Shown here in pieces: positions 53,001-63,875 of a stretch of DNA of 64,000 nucleotides. Made by a program: the position numbers and the translations under genes. Origin of the DNA: Labyrinthula sp. Ha (Eukaryota; Sar; Bigyra; Labyrinthulida; Labyrinthulaceae); contig JAALGZ010000001.1 of NCBI GenBank assembly GCA_015227615.1, forward strand, positions 186,001 to 250,000. The letters are read 5' to 3'. Every line of letters begins with the position of its first letter. Position 1 is the first letter of the stretch. Below the pieces are notes generated by a model that saw only the letters and a list, made by a program, of their open reading frames with translations, made no database searches and had not been told where the DNA came from.

Positions 53001-55128
53001 AGAATCAACTAGAAATAAAAATAAAGAAACGTTTGGAAAAGAAACAGCTTTTGTTAATTTTATTTCAAGCTCTGTACGTCAAAATTTACTTGACTTAGGT
53101 TCTTGGTTTTTTGAACAAGAAAATAGAACAATCTATTCTATTCAATATTTAGAACTTTCTACTATTTTTTCTTTTTATGGAGTTTCAGATAAATCAAGTA
53201 TTTTGAGAAACACTTTTTCTTATTTATATTCTATACAAGAACTTTTTCAACAGGATTTAAAAACATACACTTTTTTTTCTCCAATTGGGGAAATGCAAAT
53301 ATCTTATAATTTTTCTACTGTAAAAAATATATTAGATCAAAATATTTTAACAGAAAACCCTGAATTACTATTTTTTCTTCCATATTATCCATTATACGAA
53401 AAAAATATTTCATTATTCAATAATTCGGTTATCTTTACAAACTCTTTTAGAATACATACAAGTTTATATTTGCTTGATGAGAATAATAAAATAAGTATAC
53501 AAGATGGGATTGATTTATTAAATATTTCTCAAATATCATCAAATGAAGAATTTGATCAACTTGAACTTATTTTTGTTCCTGAACATTTAACAAAACAAGA
53601 TGAATATTTTTGTTTAAATAATTCTCAAACTCTGACTCAAAAAAATTTAGTTGAAGAATTTATTTTAAAAGAAAGGGCTTGTGAAAAAGTTACTCTTAAA
53701 GGACCAATTAAGTGCTTTTGTAATACTAAGATAGGTGGATTTCTTACAATATCTTCCTTTACAAACCTTACAATTGATAATTTTTCCTTTGAAGAAAATA
53801 TTTCTAAACTTGAAATTCAAAAAGAAACGCTTAAGAATCTTATAATTTGGGAAATTATTTTATGTTTTACTATTTTTTTTATATTGGTTCTGTTAAGAAA
53901 AAACTGGAAGAATAAGAGTTTTAAAGCTATGTTAATATTATACTTAAAAAAAAAATATGTTCAGGAAGATAAATTAGATAAATTTTCAGCGTTTTTTTTG
54001 TTAAAAAGCGAAAATTTATCGAACTCTAGAAAAATTTCAACCACTATTGGAGTCTATTTATTTTCGCTGAAGAAAAATACACCTCTATGGCTTGAAATAT
54101 ACAATTTTCTTATTATTTTCTGGTTTCTGTCTGCTATAAATTCCTACTTATTTTCTTCTATCATATCTCTATTTTTAATAATATTTTTAGATATTTTTTT
54201 TCTGAATATTTTTATTCTTTTTCAAACTTATTTTATGATTCACTTAAACAAGCTTTATATTAAATTATCTGCTAATATATTTTTCCCATTTAATTACGTT
54301 GAATCTACTCTAAAAAAACTAAACAATCTTCCTCTTGATTTTTTACCTGATTTTGATCTTGCTTTACTTGAAGCCCACATTAATTTATACTTAGCTGAAA
54401 AAAGACTAATGAATATTTTGAAAAATTCCCCAAAGTATAAAAAGCTTTCTATTCTTGCAAAAAATTTTTATGCAATCCATGGTTTTTCCTCAAAAACCCA
54501 AGAAAGTTTTCTTGAAAATAATTTGGATAAAGATATTTTTAATTGTTTTCTTCATTATAAATCTCAACTTCAAATGCTTGAAGTTGATTATATTTTTGGT
54601 CCCACAGGAAGAAGAAACTCAATATTGGCAACTTTGATTTTTCAAACTATCCTCTTTCTTTTTCTTACTCTTCTTATTACCATAACTTGGAAGCAGATTA
54701 CTTCAAATTTAGTCCACTCTTCTTTTTTTCTATTAACTTTCATCTTTTCTTTAATTTCTTTTACTCTAATTCAGCCGTTGACACAAATATTATTGAGAAA
54801 ATACTTCGAAAGAGAAATATTGGAAACTGAATTTATTATTCCTTCTGGACCTGGAGTTGTTTTAGAACACTATAGAAGGCGAAGGTTTAAATCTTTGTTT
54901 AAAGAACCCGGATTTAATTTAGATTTTGATGATGAAGTCGATTCTTCTGATGATAAAGCATCAAGAATGAGTTTAGAATCTTTTAGGAGTACAGAATCAA
55001 ATAAGAATAGGTTAAAGAAACATTTTATGAAAACAAGATATTCTAGAACTCAAGGAAAAAAAATATATAGAGATGATTCTTTAGTAGCCAGAAGTTTACT
55101 TGGTTCAAACTCATTTGCAGATATTTAA
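50088..55128 (+). CDS. Multicopper oxidase fused to long ectodomain and polytopic membrane region (1,670 aa, two exons)
   Basis: Exon 1 50088-52011, intron 52012-52039 (28 nt, GT-AG), exon 2 52040-55128. A signal-anchor (VLTFILIISILSLISI) leads into a complete multicopper oxidase with all four copper-ligand blocks: HTHG (188-191), HWYHPH (226-231), HPLHTH (565-570) and HCHNMDHSDSG (638-648). The last is completed only by splicing, which proves the junction. The type-1 axial position after that glycine is Ala649 rather than Met/Leu. Exon 2 continues in frame with about 540 residues of extracellular-type sequence, a cysteine cluster C1189, C1200, C1202 (IKCFCNTKIGGFLTI) resembling a GPS proteolysis motif, a membrane segment at 1241-1262, then about four more (1328-1380, 1503-1525, 1534-1556) and a charged cytoplasmic tail. 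I know of no named family with this layout. Oxidase activity, perhaps ferroxidase, is inferred from the ligands. Confidence 0.85.
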
Positions 55129-55129
55129 G
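55120..55129. repeat. Target-site duplication, left copy (GATATTTAAG)
   Basis: A ten-base direct repeat bracketing the inserted element; the right copy is at 56211-56220. The left copy contains the TAA stop codon of the oxidase fusion gene. Confidence 0.88.
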
Positions 55130-56210
55130 GGCGCGGGTTTTTTGACTCCGGAGTCAGATACTCCTCGCGATTTCATTGGTCAGATCGATTTCCCAAAATT
55201 TTTTTTCATCATACTTCGTCTGAATAATGGAGGCGCAGAATCGCGATTTTTCCATACTTCGTCTGAATAATCGCTGCGCAGAACAATAATTTCCAATACT
55301 TAGACAAAAAAGAGAGGGGGCTGGGAATAAAGTTAAGTGTAGTAGAAGATAAAAAATAAATATTAATAGTTAAGAAACAATAAAATCTGAAGTTGACTGA
55401 CCCTAGCGTAGCGGGGAGCCTTTCATGCTCCCCGCGTCCTTAAAAATGGCCCCCATGACTCGGCCCTCCCTCCCCACTCGGCCCTCGATGAAAATGAGGA
55501 TGGATTTAAATCTTTTTCCATAGCTTGAATACAGAAACTTGAAAATTTGTAAAGAAGTTAATAAGTAAATATATGAAGTGACATAATTAAAAGCTTAAGA
55601 CAAATAATTTTGAAACCTGAAATTCAGAAGATTTAGATTTTTGTTAAAATTAAAATTTAAAAATTAAATGGATTCGTCATCTAATCTAGATGCAACTGTT
55701 TATGCAAACTCGCTCTGTTTTTTTTAATTCAGCTGCAACCTTTTTATCCAAACTCGTTATTTTTCTTCATTCTTTTTCTTGGTGTAGTCTTTTTTCTCTT
55801 CGAAATTTAGCGTCATCCAGCTAAAAACTTCCTATTTGTTTTTTTTATTTATCCCTCGATCTTGCTCTATTCTGTTGAAATCTTTCCGTGTAAAATATCC
55901 TCATTCTATCCAAATCGGCACCTAACGTCTGACGTTTTTTTCAAAGTTAGGGTGATCCACTTTTAAAATATCTGTTTCATATCGTTGAAAGGTATTTTTT
56001 CGTTCAATCATGTTTCTAAATGCTCAAATTGCAACCATCTGGTACATCACTGGGTCTCCCGGCGTCTGTTGTGATCGAATGGTAAAGTTTTGTTTTTTTT
56101 TATGTTGAATTTGTTGGTTTGTTTTTTTTGAAAAAACAATTTTGGGCAATTGAAAATTCGGCCAATGAAAATTTGGAGTATTTGACTCCGGAGTCAAAAA
56201 ACCCTATTCG
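55130..56210. mobile_element. Non-autonomous DNA transposon with long terminal inverted repeats (1,081 bp)
   Basis: The two ends are inverted repeats of about 70 bp. Each begins within a few bases of the end with GGGTTTTTT, then the palindrome GACTCCGGAGTC (55144-55155 and 56184-56195), then TACTCC, TTTCATTGG and CCCAAAATT. An exact 10-bp direct repeat, GATATTTAAG, flanks the element. Long inverted repeats and 9-10-bp duplications are typical of Mutator-like elements, so a MULE-derived MITE is the best guess. The interior has no coding frame. It holds two direct repeats 43 bp apart (CATACTTCGTCTGAATAAT at 55210 and 55253), a perfect GC hairpin at 55411-55435, and ACTCGGCCCTC twice. The exact duplication suggests recent insertion. 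Confidence 0.88.
55411..55435. repeat. Perfect GC-rich hairpin inside the transposon
   Basis: A nine-base stem, GCGGGGAGC with GCTCCCCGC, encloses a seven-base loop. It stands out in an AT-rich genome. It may form a stem in DNA or RNA; no function is shown. Confidence 0.85.
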
Positions 56211-56220
56211 GATATTTAAG
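56211..56220. repeat. Target-site duplication, right copy (GATATTTAAG)
   Basis: Exact match to 55120-55129, on the other side of the 1,081-bp element. Before insertion, the gene would have read through its TAA directly into the sequence that follows here. Confidence 0.88.
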
Positions 56221-59200
56221 ATAGCAAAAAAAACTTTGTTCTAGATGTTAACTATATAATGGTCAATGTTAATGTTATATTCTCTTCTAAATTTATACTT
56301 ACGAACTCTTTTTCAAACAGATGATATGCGGTTTGGACAAGAAGAGCGCAACTGCCTTGCTTAGGTAACACCAGCTTATATAGTGGGTTGTTGTTGTGTT
56401 TCTGTTAAAGTACACATATATGTTCTTTATTGGATTTATATCATAGTAATGACATATCGTTAAAAGTCCATTTTGCAGGAATAATAATTTCAGGAATTCG
56501 ATGCTTTATGTTCTCGGAATGAATAATCAAACAGTCAGATACTGGAAATGAGACAGAGCTTCTAACAAGAAGGTTTAGCTATAAATTGAACCACTTCAGG
56601 CTCTCTTCAGTGACATACAAGTCAATCCGAAGACGAATTACTCAAAAGAAGCGTTTCTAAAAAAGAATGAAGCTCTTGACTACTTTCTAGAAATCTGTAA
56701 ATATATTTTGAATTTATAACTCTAAATCTTAATACTAGTATTAAATTTCGTTTTTATTATTATTTAGCATGCTTTTAGCAATGCTCTTTTGTTGTTACTT
56801 TATCTTAGATATCTGTTGTAGTATTGGTTCTGTCTTAGTTTCCCAAATTATATATCTATGATTATCACTATACTCTTTCATGCTACTATGATAAACGATA
56901 ACCGATCGAATATACACAATAACTAAAGAACAAGATAGTCTCTACAGCGAAGTAGCAAATCTTGAAGCTATGGACTTGTTTACTCAGAATTGCTTTGCGA
57001 GGAACGATTTTTTTTCTTTTCTCGCAATTAGAAGTAACTACGAATTTTCTGAAAAGTATGCAAAAAGATCGATTCAGAGATCACAGTTTCACTATACTGC
57101 TAAATCAGTTCAAGGTAATCACCTCTCAAGGACACATTAATATTCGTGATGTCTACACTCTCTATTAAATTATTACTTAGCGAGGTGAAACTGATGAATA
57201 TAACAAGCGTCCTTACAAAATTCTTTTTTTTTCAAGATATCCATATTCATGAAAATCTGAGCTACGGTTTCTGAAAATTTCGAAAAACCTAATTCTATTC
57301 TGAAAGGGTTTCAAGTAAGGTATATTAAGTAAAGCTTAATTTTTTGACAGCATGAATTCATTTGCTTACTTTTGAACCAGAATTTCAAAAAATCTTAACT
57401 ACTCTCTTGGTTGAATAGTTTTTTAAATTGTTTTTCTAATACTATCAGCAATACTTTTCCCCTTCGGTTCTATGATGAAGAAATATGAAACTTGAAACTC
57501 TATCTAAAGAGACCACATAATTAAAATATTCACGGGCACTCAGCACTTATGAAAAAGATATCGAGTTGATACTTAAAAGATCAGACTGGTAATATTGAAT
57601 ACAGCAACTACATTTCCCATCCGCATGATCAGAAAGTATTAGCTCATTTAGTGCTGTTTTCTTGGGAAAATAAATGCAAACGCATTTTTTATCCCATTCC
57701 AAGCGCATAGGTTTACTATATATTATGTTTTACTTGCCTTGAGAAGTTCTTTTCCTATAACTAGTCGGGGTATCCAAAGCAAATAGAGCGAATCTGTTAA
57801 ATCTCGGATCAATAATGTTGATCAGGACTGCTAGGTTATGGGTTCCCGGTTAGGGTTTTAAGTCAAACTCTTAAATATTTGAAACTACGAAAAATTCCTA
57901 GTACTTATCGGAAGCATCATCTAATCCTCAAATTATAGCTCTATTAGCCATGAGTAAGGCCCAAACTTGAACAGGAGAAAATTAGTAATGTCTAGCTAAA
58001 CTATGAATTCTTTTCAAACAAGCTCTTCCGTTAAAGGAATAGTTTGCTATCATGAATTCTAGAAACAAATAATAAGATTCGACACTAATACTCGTTCTCA
58101 GGTTCCTATTTGTTCATTCTGGATATTCCATTGAAATAGTTAGGGGATGCAACAGTTTTATTCAAGTTGAACAACTAGAGTGAATGTTCACGAATAACAT
58201 ATAACCTCTTTATAAAGGAAATTACACGTTTTATGTTGGAAAATAGAAAGAGATTTGAGAATTTGTACAAACATTTTTTGTTGTGAAAAGCAGACAACAG
58301 ATAGATATCCGGGTGCACAAAGATGCATCTTTTAATCTCTATTCTTTTCAATATCGAGTGGGAGAAATGTTGGAAATACAGCAATATAACCTATATGAAA
58401 TACATTGAAATATGTGTATACAGATAGGATAAAATATGGCTAGAAGAATGCAAAAAATCTTAGTACACGAAAATCCATAAGATTGGATCATTAACAAGTA
58501 ATTCAGAAATTATTTCCATAAAGTATAAAATCAGGGAAATGGCCCTTATTCCTAGGTAAGAGGATTATCGATAGACAGGTTTGTTGACCAAGAGTAAATA
58601 CCTGACAAGTCTCCGATCTATTTGCAGCGTGTCATGGTATAAGTTACTTGCAGAGATCAGCAGAGTTAGGGTCAATGTCTATTAACATTTCCCTGTCAGT
58701 TATGAAAAGAATGCGATATTACTAAGTATTATTCAAAAATGCCACAAAATCTCCTCGCATGCAAACCAGCCTGTTGGAAAATTTGAGATGTAATTACCAA
58801 ATGCCATCCGGATTATGTCATTCTTAAGTTTAAAATGTATCAGTTTATACTGGAATTGCAAAAAAGCTAAATTTGTAGCTTTCTTACTATTTTTGAAACG
58901 CTTTTACAATTTTCTTACTTTGGTTTGATTTCTATATAAGTTGAAGTTAATCCTTATACCATCGTGAAAAGTACCGAGTAAAAAATTATATCTATAGGCA
59001 GAAGAAATGTGTAGATACAAAGAATATTCCTGCATTTATTAATCGGAATTCTTGCACATGATGTGCATGTCCTATATCGTCAATATTGTTTCTTCCATTG
59101 AACTGATAAAATAAGCCGATGCAACTACACCTAGCCTTGGATATATTCTATTACATTCCACAAAGTATCATGGTAGATTTCACTAATCAATTGGTTCCTT

Positions 59201-62200
59201 GAGTAAGAAATCTTAGTATTGAGCTGAGGCTTCTGTAATATGTGCAATATTCCAAGAATGAAATGTTGAGAACCATCAAAGGTAGTAAATCCAAACTTTT
59301 TTCTGTCCATCTAAAATTATCTCAAATCCATTTAAATATGTCCTTTGATAAAATGGCCTTTTTGGTAAAGTGGAATTTACATACGTTTGTTTATGCTCAA
59401 AATCTAGAACATTTCCTAGTTTCGTACAATAACCACAATAACTCCACATACTCCGATAAGGCCTTTCTTATCGATTGTTAACTATCTTGTCAATATATGT
59501 GCTCTACTTTTAGTGAGTTATTAACATATAGATGATTTTAAATTGGTATCATTGTAAATTAAAATAAAGTTTAATCAAACTCAATTTAGAACTCAATACT
59601 ATAAAATGCAAATGAAAAAATCTCACTTGCAATATTAGCATATAGAGCTTTGTTAGAATTCTTCTGCGTATAAATGTAAAACAATGTGAAGTATTTTATT
59701 TTAATTCTACACAAAGAGTCTTTTGAAATCATTCTGTCATAGAATCATAACAATTTAAACCTCGGTCATGTAGTTAACTATAATTGAATATTTGTACCAA
59801 TTGTTCAGTTTTACTATGTTCCCGACCATTATTTTATTATATTTTTTTAAGACTAACTTAGACTATCACAGAATTCCCACTAGCTTTGAGACAATATAGT
59901 AGCTGTGTTGTATTCTAAGCAGCAAGTTTTGTTCCGAGTATACGGGTATTAAGCTGCGATTAGTTCACTATTCACGAAATTTTTAGTTTTGGCATCATTA
60001 CTCTGGACATCAATTATTCTGAAAGTAGCATTTAGTAACAAAATGAGCGCTTTAAGTATGCTATAAGGGTTATTTTCTCTTTTACAATGTTTTCTTAAGA
60101 TTTTTCCCCTTATTTTAATTCTTTTCTGTCTTCTCTTAATCTTGTCTACGAAAACTTCTTTAACTTTCTTGTTCATGATCTATAGTATAAATACAATTGA
60201 ACCAAAAGATAAAGTGAAGGAAAGTGCCTCTAATTGTGCTGCAAATAACTCAAAATTTGATATCTGATACCTTAGAAAGATAGTGGCATTGTTTACCATT
60301 TTTACATATTTTTGAGCTTAAGAAATCACTAAAAATTCGCATTAAGTGATCTCACTCTATAATGAACCCATCCATTTTCTACGGGACTATAGTACCCTAA
60401 AAATACTAAGTTCATTCTAAATTCCAAATTCAATAATCCGGAGCCAAGGTGATAAACATTTTAATCACTCCCTTCAGAAGTGAGCCGATGTCAGCAAATC
60501 AGGTGACATCTTTTCTTTTCATACAATCGCAATAAGTTCAGCTGGATTTGCCTTCAAAGAAACTGAAATACTGGACCCAGTACATTTTTTTATAATTACT
60601 ATGGTTTTATTTTTTGGGGTAGGTTGTTAATCTTAAATCCAAATCGTTATATATTCATGGATGTTAAAGGTGCAGAGTTTTATCTTATTGAGAAGCGTTG
60701 CTTTTATCGGCACTGATATTAGCAATTCAGTGCCCAAAATAACTTCCAGGAAGTTTTGGAAAATGCAGGACAGAATAACCCCAAAAAAGTACTTACTAAT
60801 CCAAAAATTCAAGGGAGTTTCCTTGTTAATGTCCTCGATAGAATTTTCAGCAAGTGAATGAATTTGCTTTGAACCTATTTCGCGGAATACACTCTCCTCA
60901 AATACAATACATTTGCTTCACACGTGACATTTCTTATTATCTAAGGATAAAAATATGCTGTCAACTGTTTCATATAATTCCCTGCATATAATTAATAAAA
61001 TAAGTTATCATTTAGAATATTCCTCTGTGTTGGTAAGTTCTTTTTATTCCAAGTTTTTTTTGAAAGGTTCCCCTTGAAGTAAAAAAGGTCTATTTTGTGT
61101 TCTGATTTATCTTTGAGCTGTAACCGTACAAAAAAAAATTATAGATCTACTTGGAAAGATCACAGAGTCGATTAACTTGATCACGCTTTCATGTATGCAA
61201 TTTATATTCGAGATATAGAGGACTACAATTTTTCTGTATTTAGGGGACCTAGGTTATCTTCTTTTGCTTAGTAAGGAAGGAGACTTTTAATAAATTAGAA
61301 CTGATAATTATTAAATCAATATAATCTATTGAAGACCCCCAAAACAACTTATCGCATCACTCTATGTTTTTAGTGAAGTAGGGAAAATATGGCTCAATCC
61401 ATTTTGAATTAGCAACTGAGGACATGGGAATCATTTAGTAGTGATGAAATAGAGAAAGCGGATTACAAATAAATTTCGACTGAATTATAGCAAATGAAAG
61501 AGAAGACGTCTTTATATATTTTTTTTTCGGCATCTAACCTTTATACTAAGATTCTAGGCGGATTCTGCCCGGATTGCTGCTGTGTATACCCTCTTAAAAT
61601 ATTCTACTCTTTAAATTTTGAGCGCAACTGTGTGTTTCCCAATATCGTGGTATTTTTAGTACTAAAATGCCCCTCATATAAAAAATAAAGTAATTGGAGT
61701 ATAGAACACTCTCTATCTCGGCTGCCTCGCTCTTATTGTTTTGTGTCCTACTACCCCTTGGAAGCTTGAACAGGCGTAATATGTGAACAGTATCATAAGG
61801 ATGTACAACAGGAAGCGATAAATATATAAATATATATATAAAAGTAGAGTAGCTGTAAGCTGTAGCTTTACTATGTAATTAAATAAGCTTCTGAAGTGGC
61901 ATAATGGCATATTAATTTAAGAAGATTGTACTGTGTCCTTTTCTATATAGCTCTAAGATGCAACTTTTGGTAGAACTATATATCCAAGAATACAATAGGA
62001 ATTATAGATATTTAGTTATTTTATTTTATCTTATATTTTCATGACCCCTTTTCGTGGATTTTCCCCTGTCTAACATCAAAACACGCTCATTGCCTCGAGT
62101 TAAGTCTCTAATAGCTAGATGTGCTTGGCTATAAAAGCTCGTAGATAATATTAACTCTAACTAATTGGAGACAATATATTCATGAAATGATTCTAAACTC

Positions 62201-62306
62201 TAGCCTTTTGTGTTATAATATAAGAGTCAGCCACTTTTTCCATACATTGCGAGTAAGACTTAAACTCTACAATTTCAACTCAAACCTCAATATTACATTA
62301 CCCTAA
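56221..62306. other. Gene desert, about 6.1 kb
   Basis: The longest gene-free stretch of the window. Open frames of 60-79 codons occur on both strands but none shows a domain, membrane pattern or biased composition that I could support. A short AT microsatellite lies near 61820. No RNA gene was recognised. Confidence 0.6.
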
Positions 62307-63626
62307 ATGTTCCATTCCCTAGAAACCAGTTCGGACAAATTCAAAATGGAAAAGCTAACAAACTTCTTACTCAAGAGTAAGCAATCAGAAACAAAATTGG
62401 ACCCCAAAACCATAAAATCAACCTTGCTTTCCCACTTTAATCTCTTTTTGTATGCTTTCACCTTTTGGCTGCAACAGCCTGTCCTTCCTTACCTCTCTAA
62501 GTCCCTTGGATCCGATGGCGCTTCTTTTGGACTCCTTTACAGTTCCGTCTCCTTCATCTCCTTCCTAGGTGGACCTCTAATCGGCTCATTAATTGATTTG
62601 AAAGGCGCAAAATATGGTTTACTTGTCGCTCAAGGGTCATCATGCCTAATGTACTTTTTCATGACAATTGCCGTATTTCAAAATTCATTGAAGAGTTTGT
62701 TTTTTTCTAGAATATTTGGTGCAGGTCAGCATGCGATGATGTGTTGTCAAGCATCAATTGGATCTTTTGTTTCTCCTGAAAAAAGAACCGAAGCACTTGG
62801 AATGTTGTCTCTAAGTTACGGAGTTGGGATGTTGTTTGGAAGTTTTCTTGGCGGTCATTTTTCAAATTACATTGGTTTTGAAGGAGTTTGTTTTTTAGCT
62901 TCTTTATTTTCTTTCTTTGGTGTAATTTTAGATATTTTTTATTTTCCTGATTTAAAACAAAAATCTTCGAAAAAAGAAACAAAAAGTAATTTTGAAAATT
63001 GGAAAATTTTGAAACAGAAAAAAGTCCGTGAAGTTTTGATTTTTTCTTCTTTGATGTCTTTAAGCGTAGGCATTTTTAGAACTGCTTTAAGTTTATCTCT
63101 TACAGAATCTTCTTCTTTAGATCCTTCTTTTATGGGTGAATATATGAGCATAATTGCTTTTCTTGGTCTCTTAACAAATATCTTTCTAGTCAAACCACTT
63201 ATCAAAATGTTCAATTACAACTTTTTCTCTCTAACTTTTATCTCAATTCTTTTATTAAATATTTCTTCCTACGGAATGAAATTTTTTCTTGATTCTAAAT
63301 TAGGAATTTATGCTGTTTCTATTCCTATGTCGATTGGATCTACACTTTTTTATACTTTAACTACTTCGATGTTAAGTCTTTGTGGCACAGATGTAGATCA
63401 AGGTGCTGTTACTTCATTAGGACATTCTGTTCGTGCACTTGTTGGCTTAGTTTCTCCTATTTTAGGTGGATTCTTAATTGACTTTTCTGGATTTTCTCTA
63501 GTTGTAAATGTGACTATTATAATTTCATTTTTTGCTCTTTCACTGATGAAAATACTTTTTAGTGAAAGTTTTTTAACACTTAGTGAAAAAGTAAGACAAG
63601 AGAAAATGAAGAAAAAGGAACAGTAG
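62307..63626 (+). CDS. Major facilitator superfamily transporter, SLC22A18/TetA-like (439 aa)
   Basis: About twelve membrane segments in two halves joined by a charged loop (KQKSSKKETKSNFENWKILKQKK, near residue 217-240). The N-half has PVLPYLSKSLGSDGASFGLLYSS and the MFS loop motif GSLIDLKGAKYG (a variant of GxLaDrxGrkxxl). It also has SPEKRTEALGMLSLSYGVGMLFGSFLGG, close to motif C of drug/H+ antiporters (DHA1) and SLC22A18. The substrate cannot be told from sequence; proton-coupled efflux is the usual family activity. Single exon. A second in-frame ATG lies 13 codons in. Its stop is 9 bp from that of the convergent LYR gene. Confidence 0.9.
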   Translation: MFHSLETSSDKFKMEKLTNFLLKSKQSETKLDPKTIKSTLLSHFNLFLYAFTFWLQQPVLPYLSKSLGSDGASFGLLYSSVSFISFLGGPLIGSLIDLKGAKYGLLVAQGSSCLMYFFMTIAVFQNSLKSLFFSRIFGAGQHAMMCCQASIGSFVSPEKRTEALGMLSLSYGVGMLFGSFLGGHFSNYIGFEGVCFLASLFSFFGVILDIFYFPDLKQKSSKKETKSNFENWKILKQKKVREVLIFSSLMSLSVGIFRTALSLSLTESSSLDPSFMGEYMSIIAFLGLLTNIFLVKPLIKMFNYNFFSLTFISILLLNISSYGMKFFLDSKLGIYAVSIPMSIGSTLFYTLTTSMLSLCGTDVDQGAVTSLGHSVRALVGLVSPILGGFLIDFSGFSLVVNVTIIISFFALSLMKILFSESFLTLSEKVRQEKMKKKEQ

Positions 63627-63635
63627 TTCAGTTTA

Positions 63636-63875
63636 TTATTTCTTGTTCTCTTTAGCTTCTAGTTCGTACATTAAATAATTACTTAATCCCCGAACAGCTG
63701 AAAACTTTAGTTCACTTATCTTTTCCTCACTTGTTTCATACTTATTTTTCTTAAATTCTTGTCGAAGAATATTTTTTATATTATTTGCTTTTGGACTATC
63801 TCCTGCAACATGTTTAATAAGTCTTAAACAATCTCGATATATTTCTACTGTTGTTTTTTCTATTTTTTGCGCCAT
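63636..63875 (-). CDS. LYR-motif (Complex1_LYR-like) mitochondrial protein (79 aa)
   Basis: A small three-helix protein. The N-terminus has the LYR tripeptide in the form IYR (VEIYRDCLRLIKHV), followed by ILRQEFKKNKYET near residues 46-58, the conserved Arg/Phe helix of the family, and AVRGLSNYLMYELEAK at the end. LYR proteins are mitochondrial adaptors for Fe-S cluster transfer or respiratory-complex assembly and bind acyl-carrier protein. Which LYRM member this is cannot be told. The start codon is only 5 bp from a CAATTGCCCAAAATT motif, implying a very short 5' leader. Stop TAA. Confidence 0.85.
   Translation of the reverse strand: MAQKIEKTTVEIYRDCLRLIKHVAGDSPKANNIKNILRQEFKKNKYETSEEKISELKFSAVRGLSNYLMYELEAKENKK

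Noticed and set aside
61812-61842. AT-rich ATATAA string as a promoter TATA element
   Set aside because: Lies in simple AT-repeat sequence with no gene close by on either strand.
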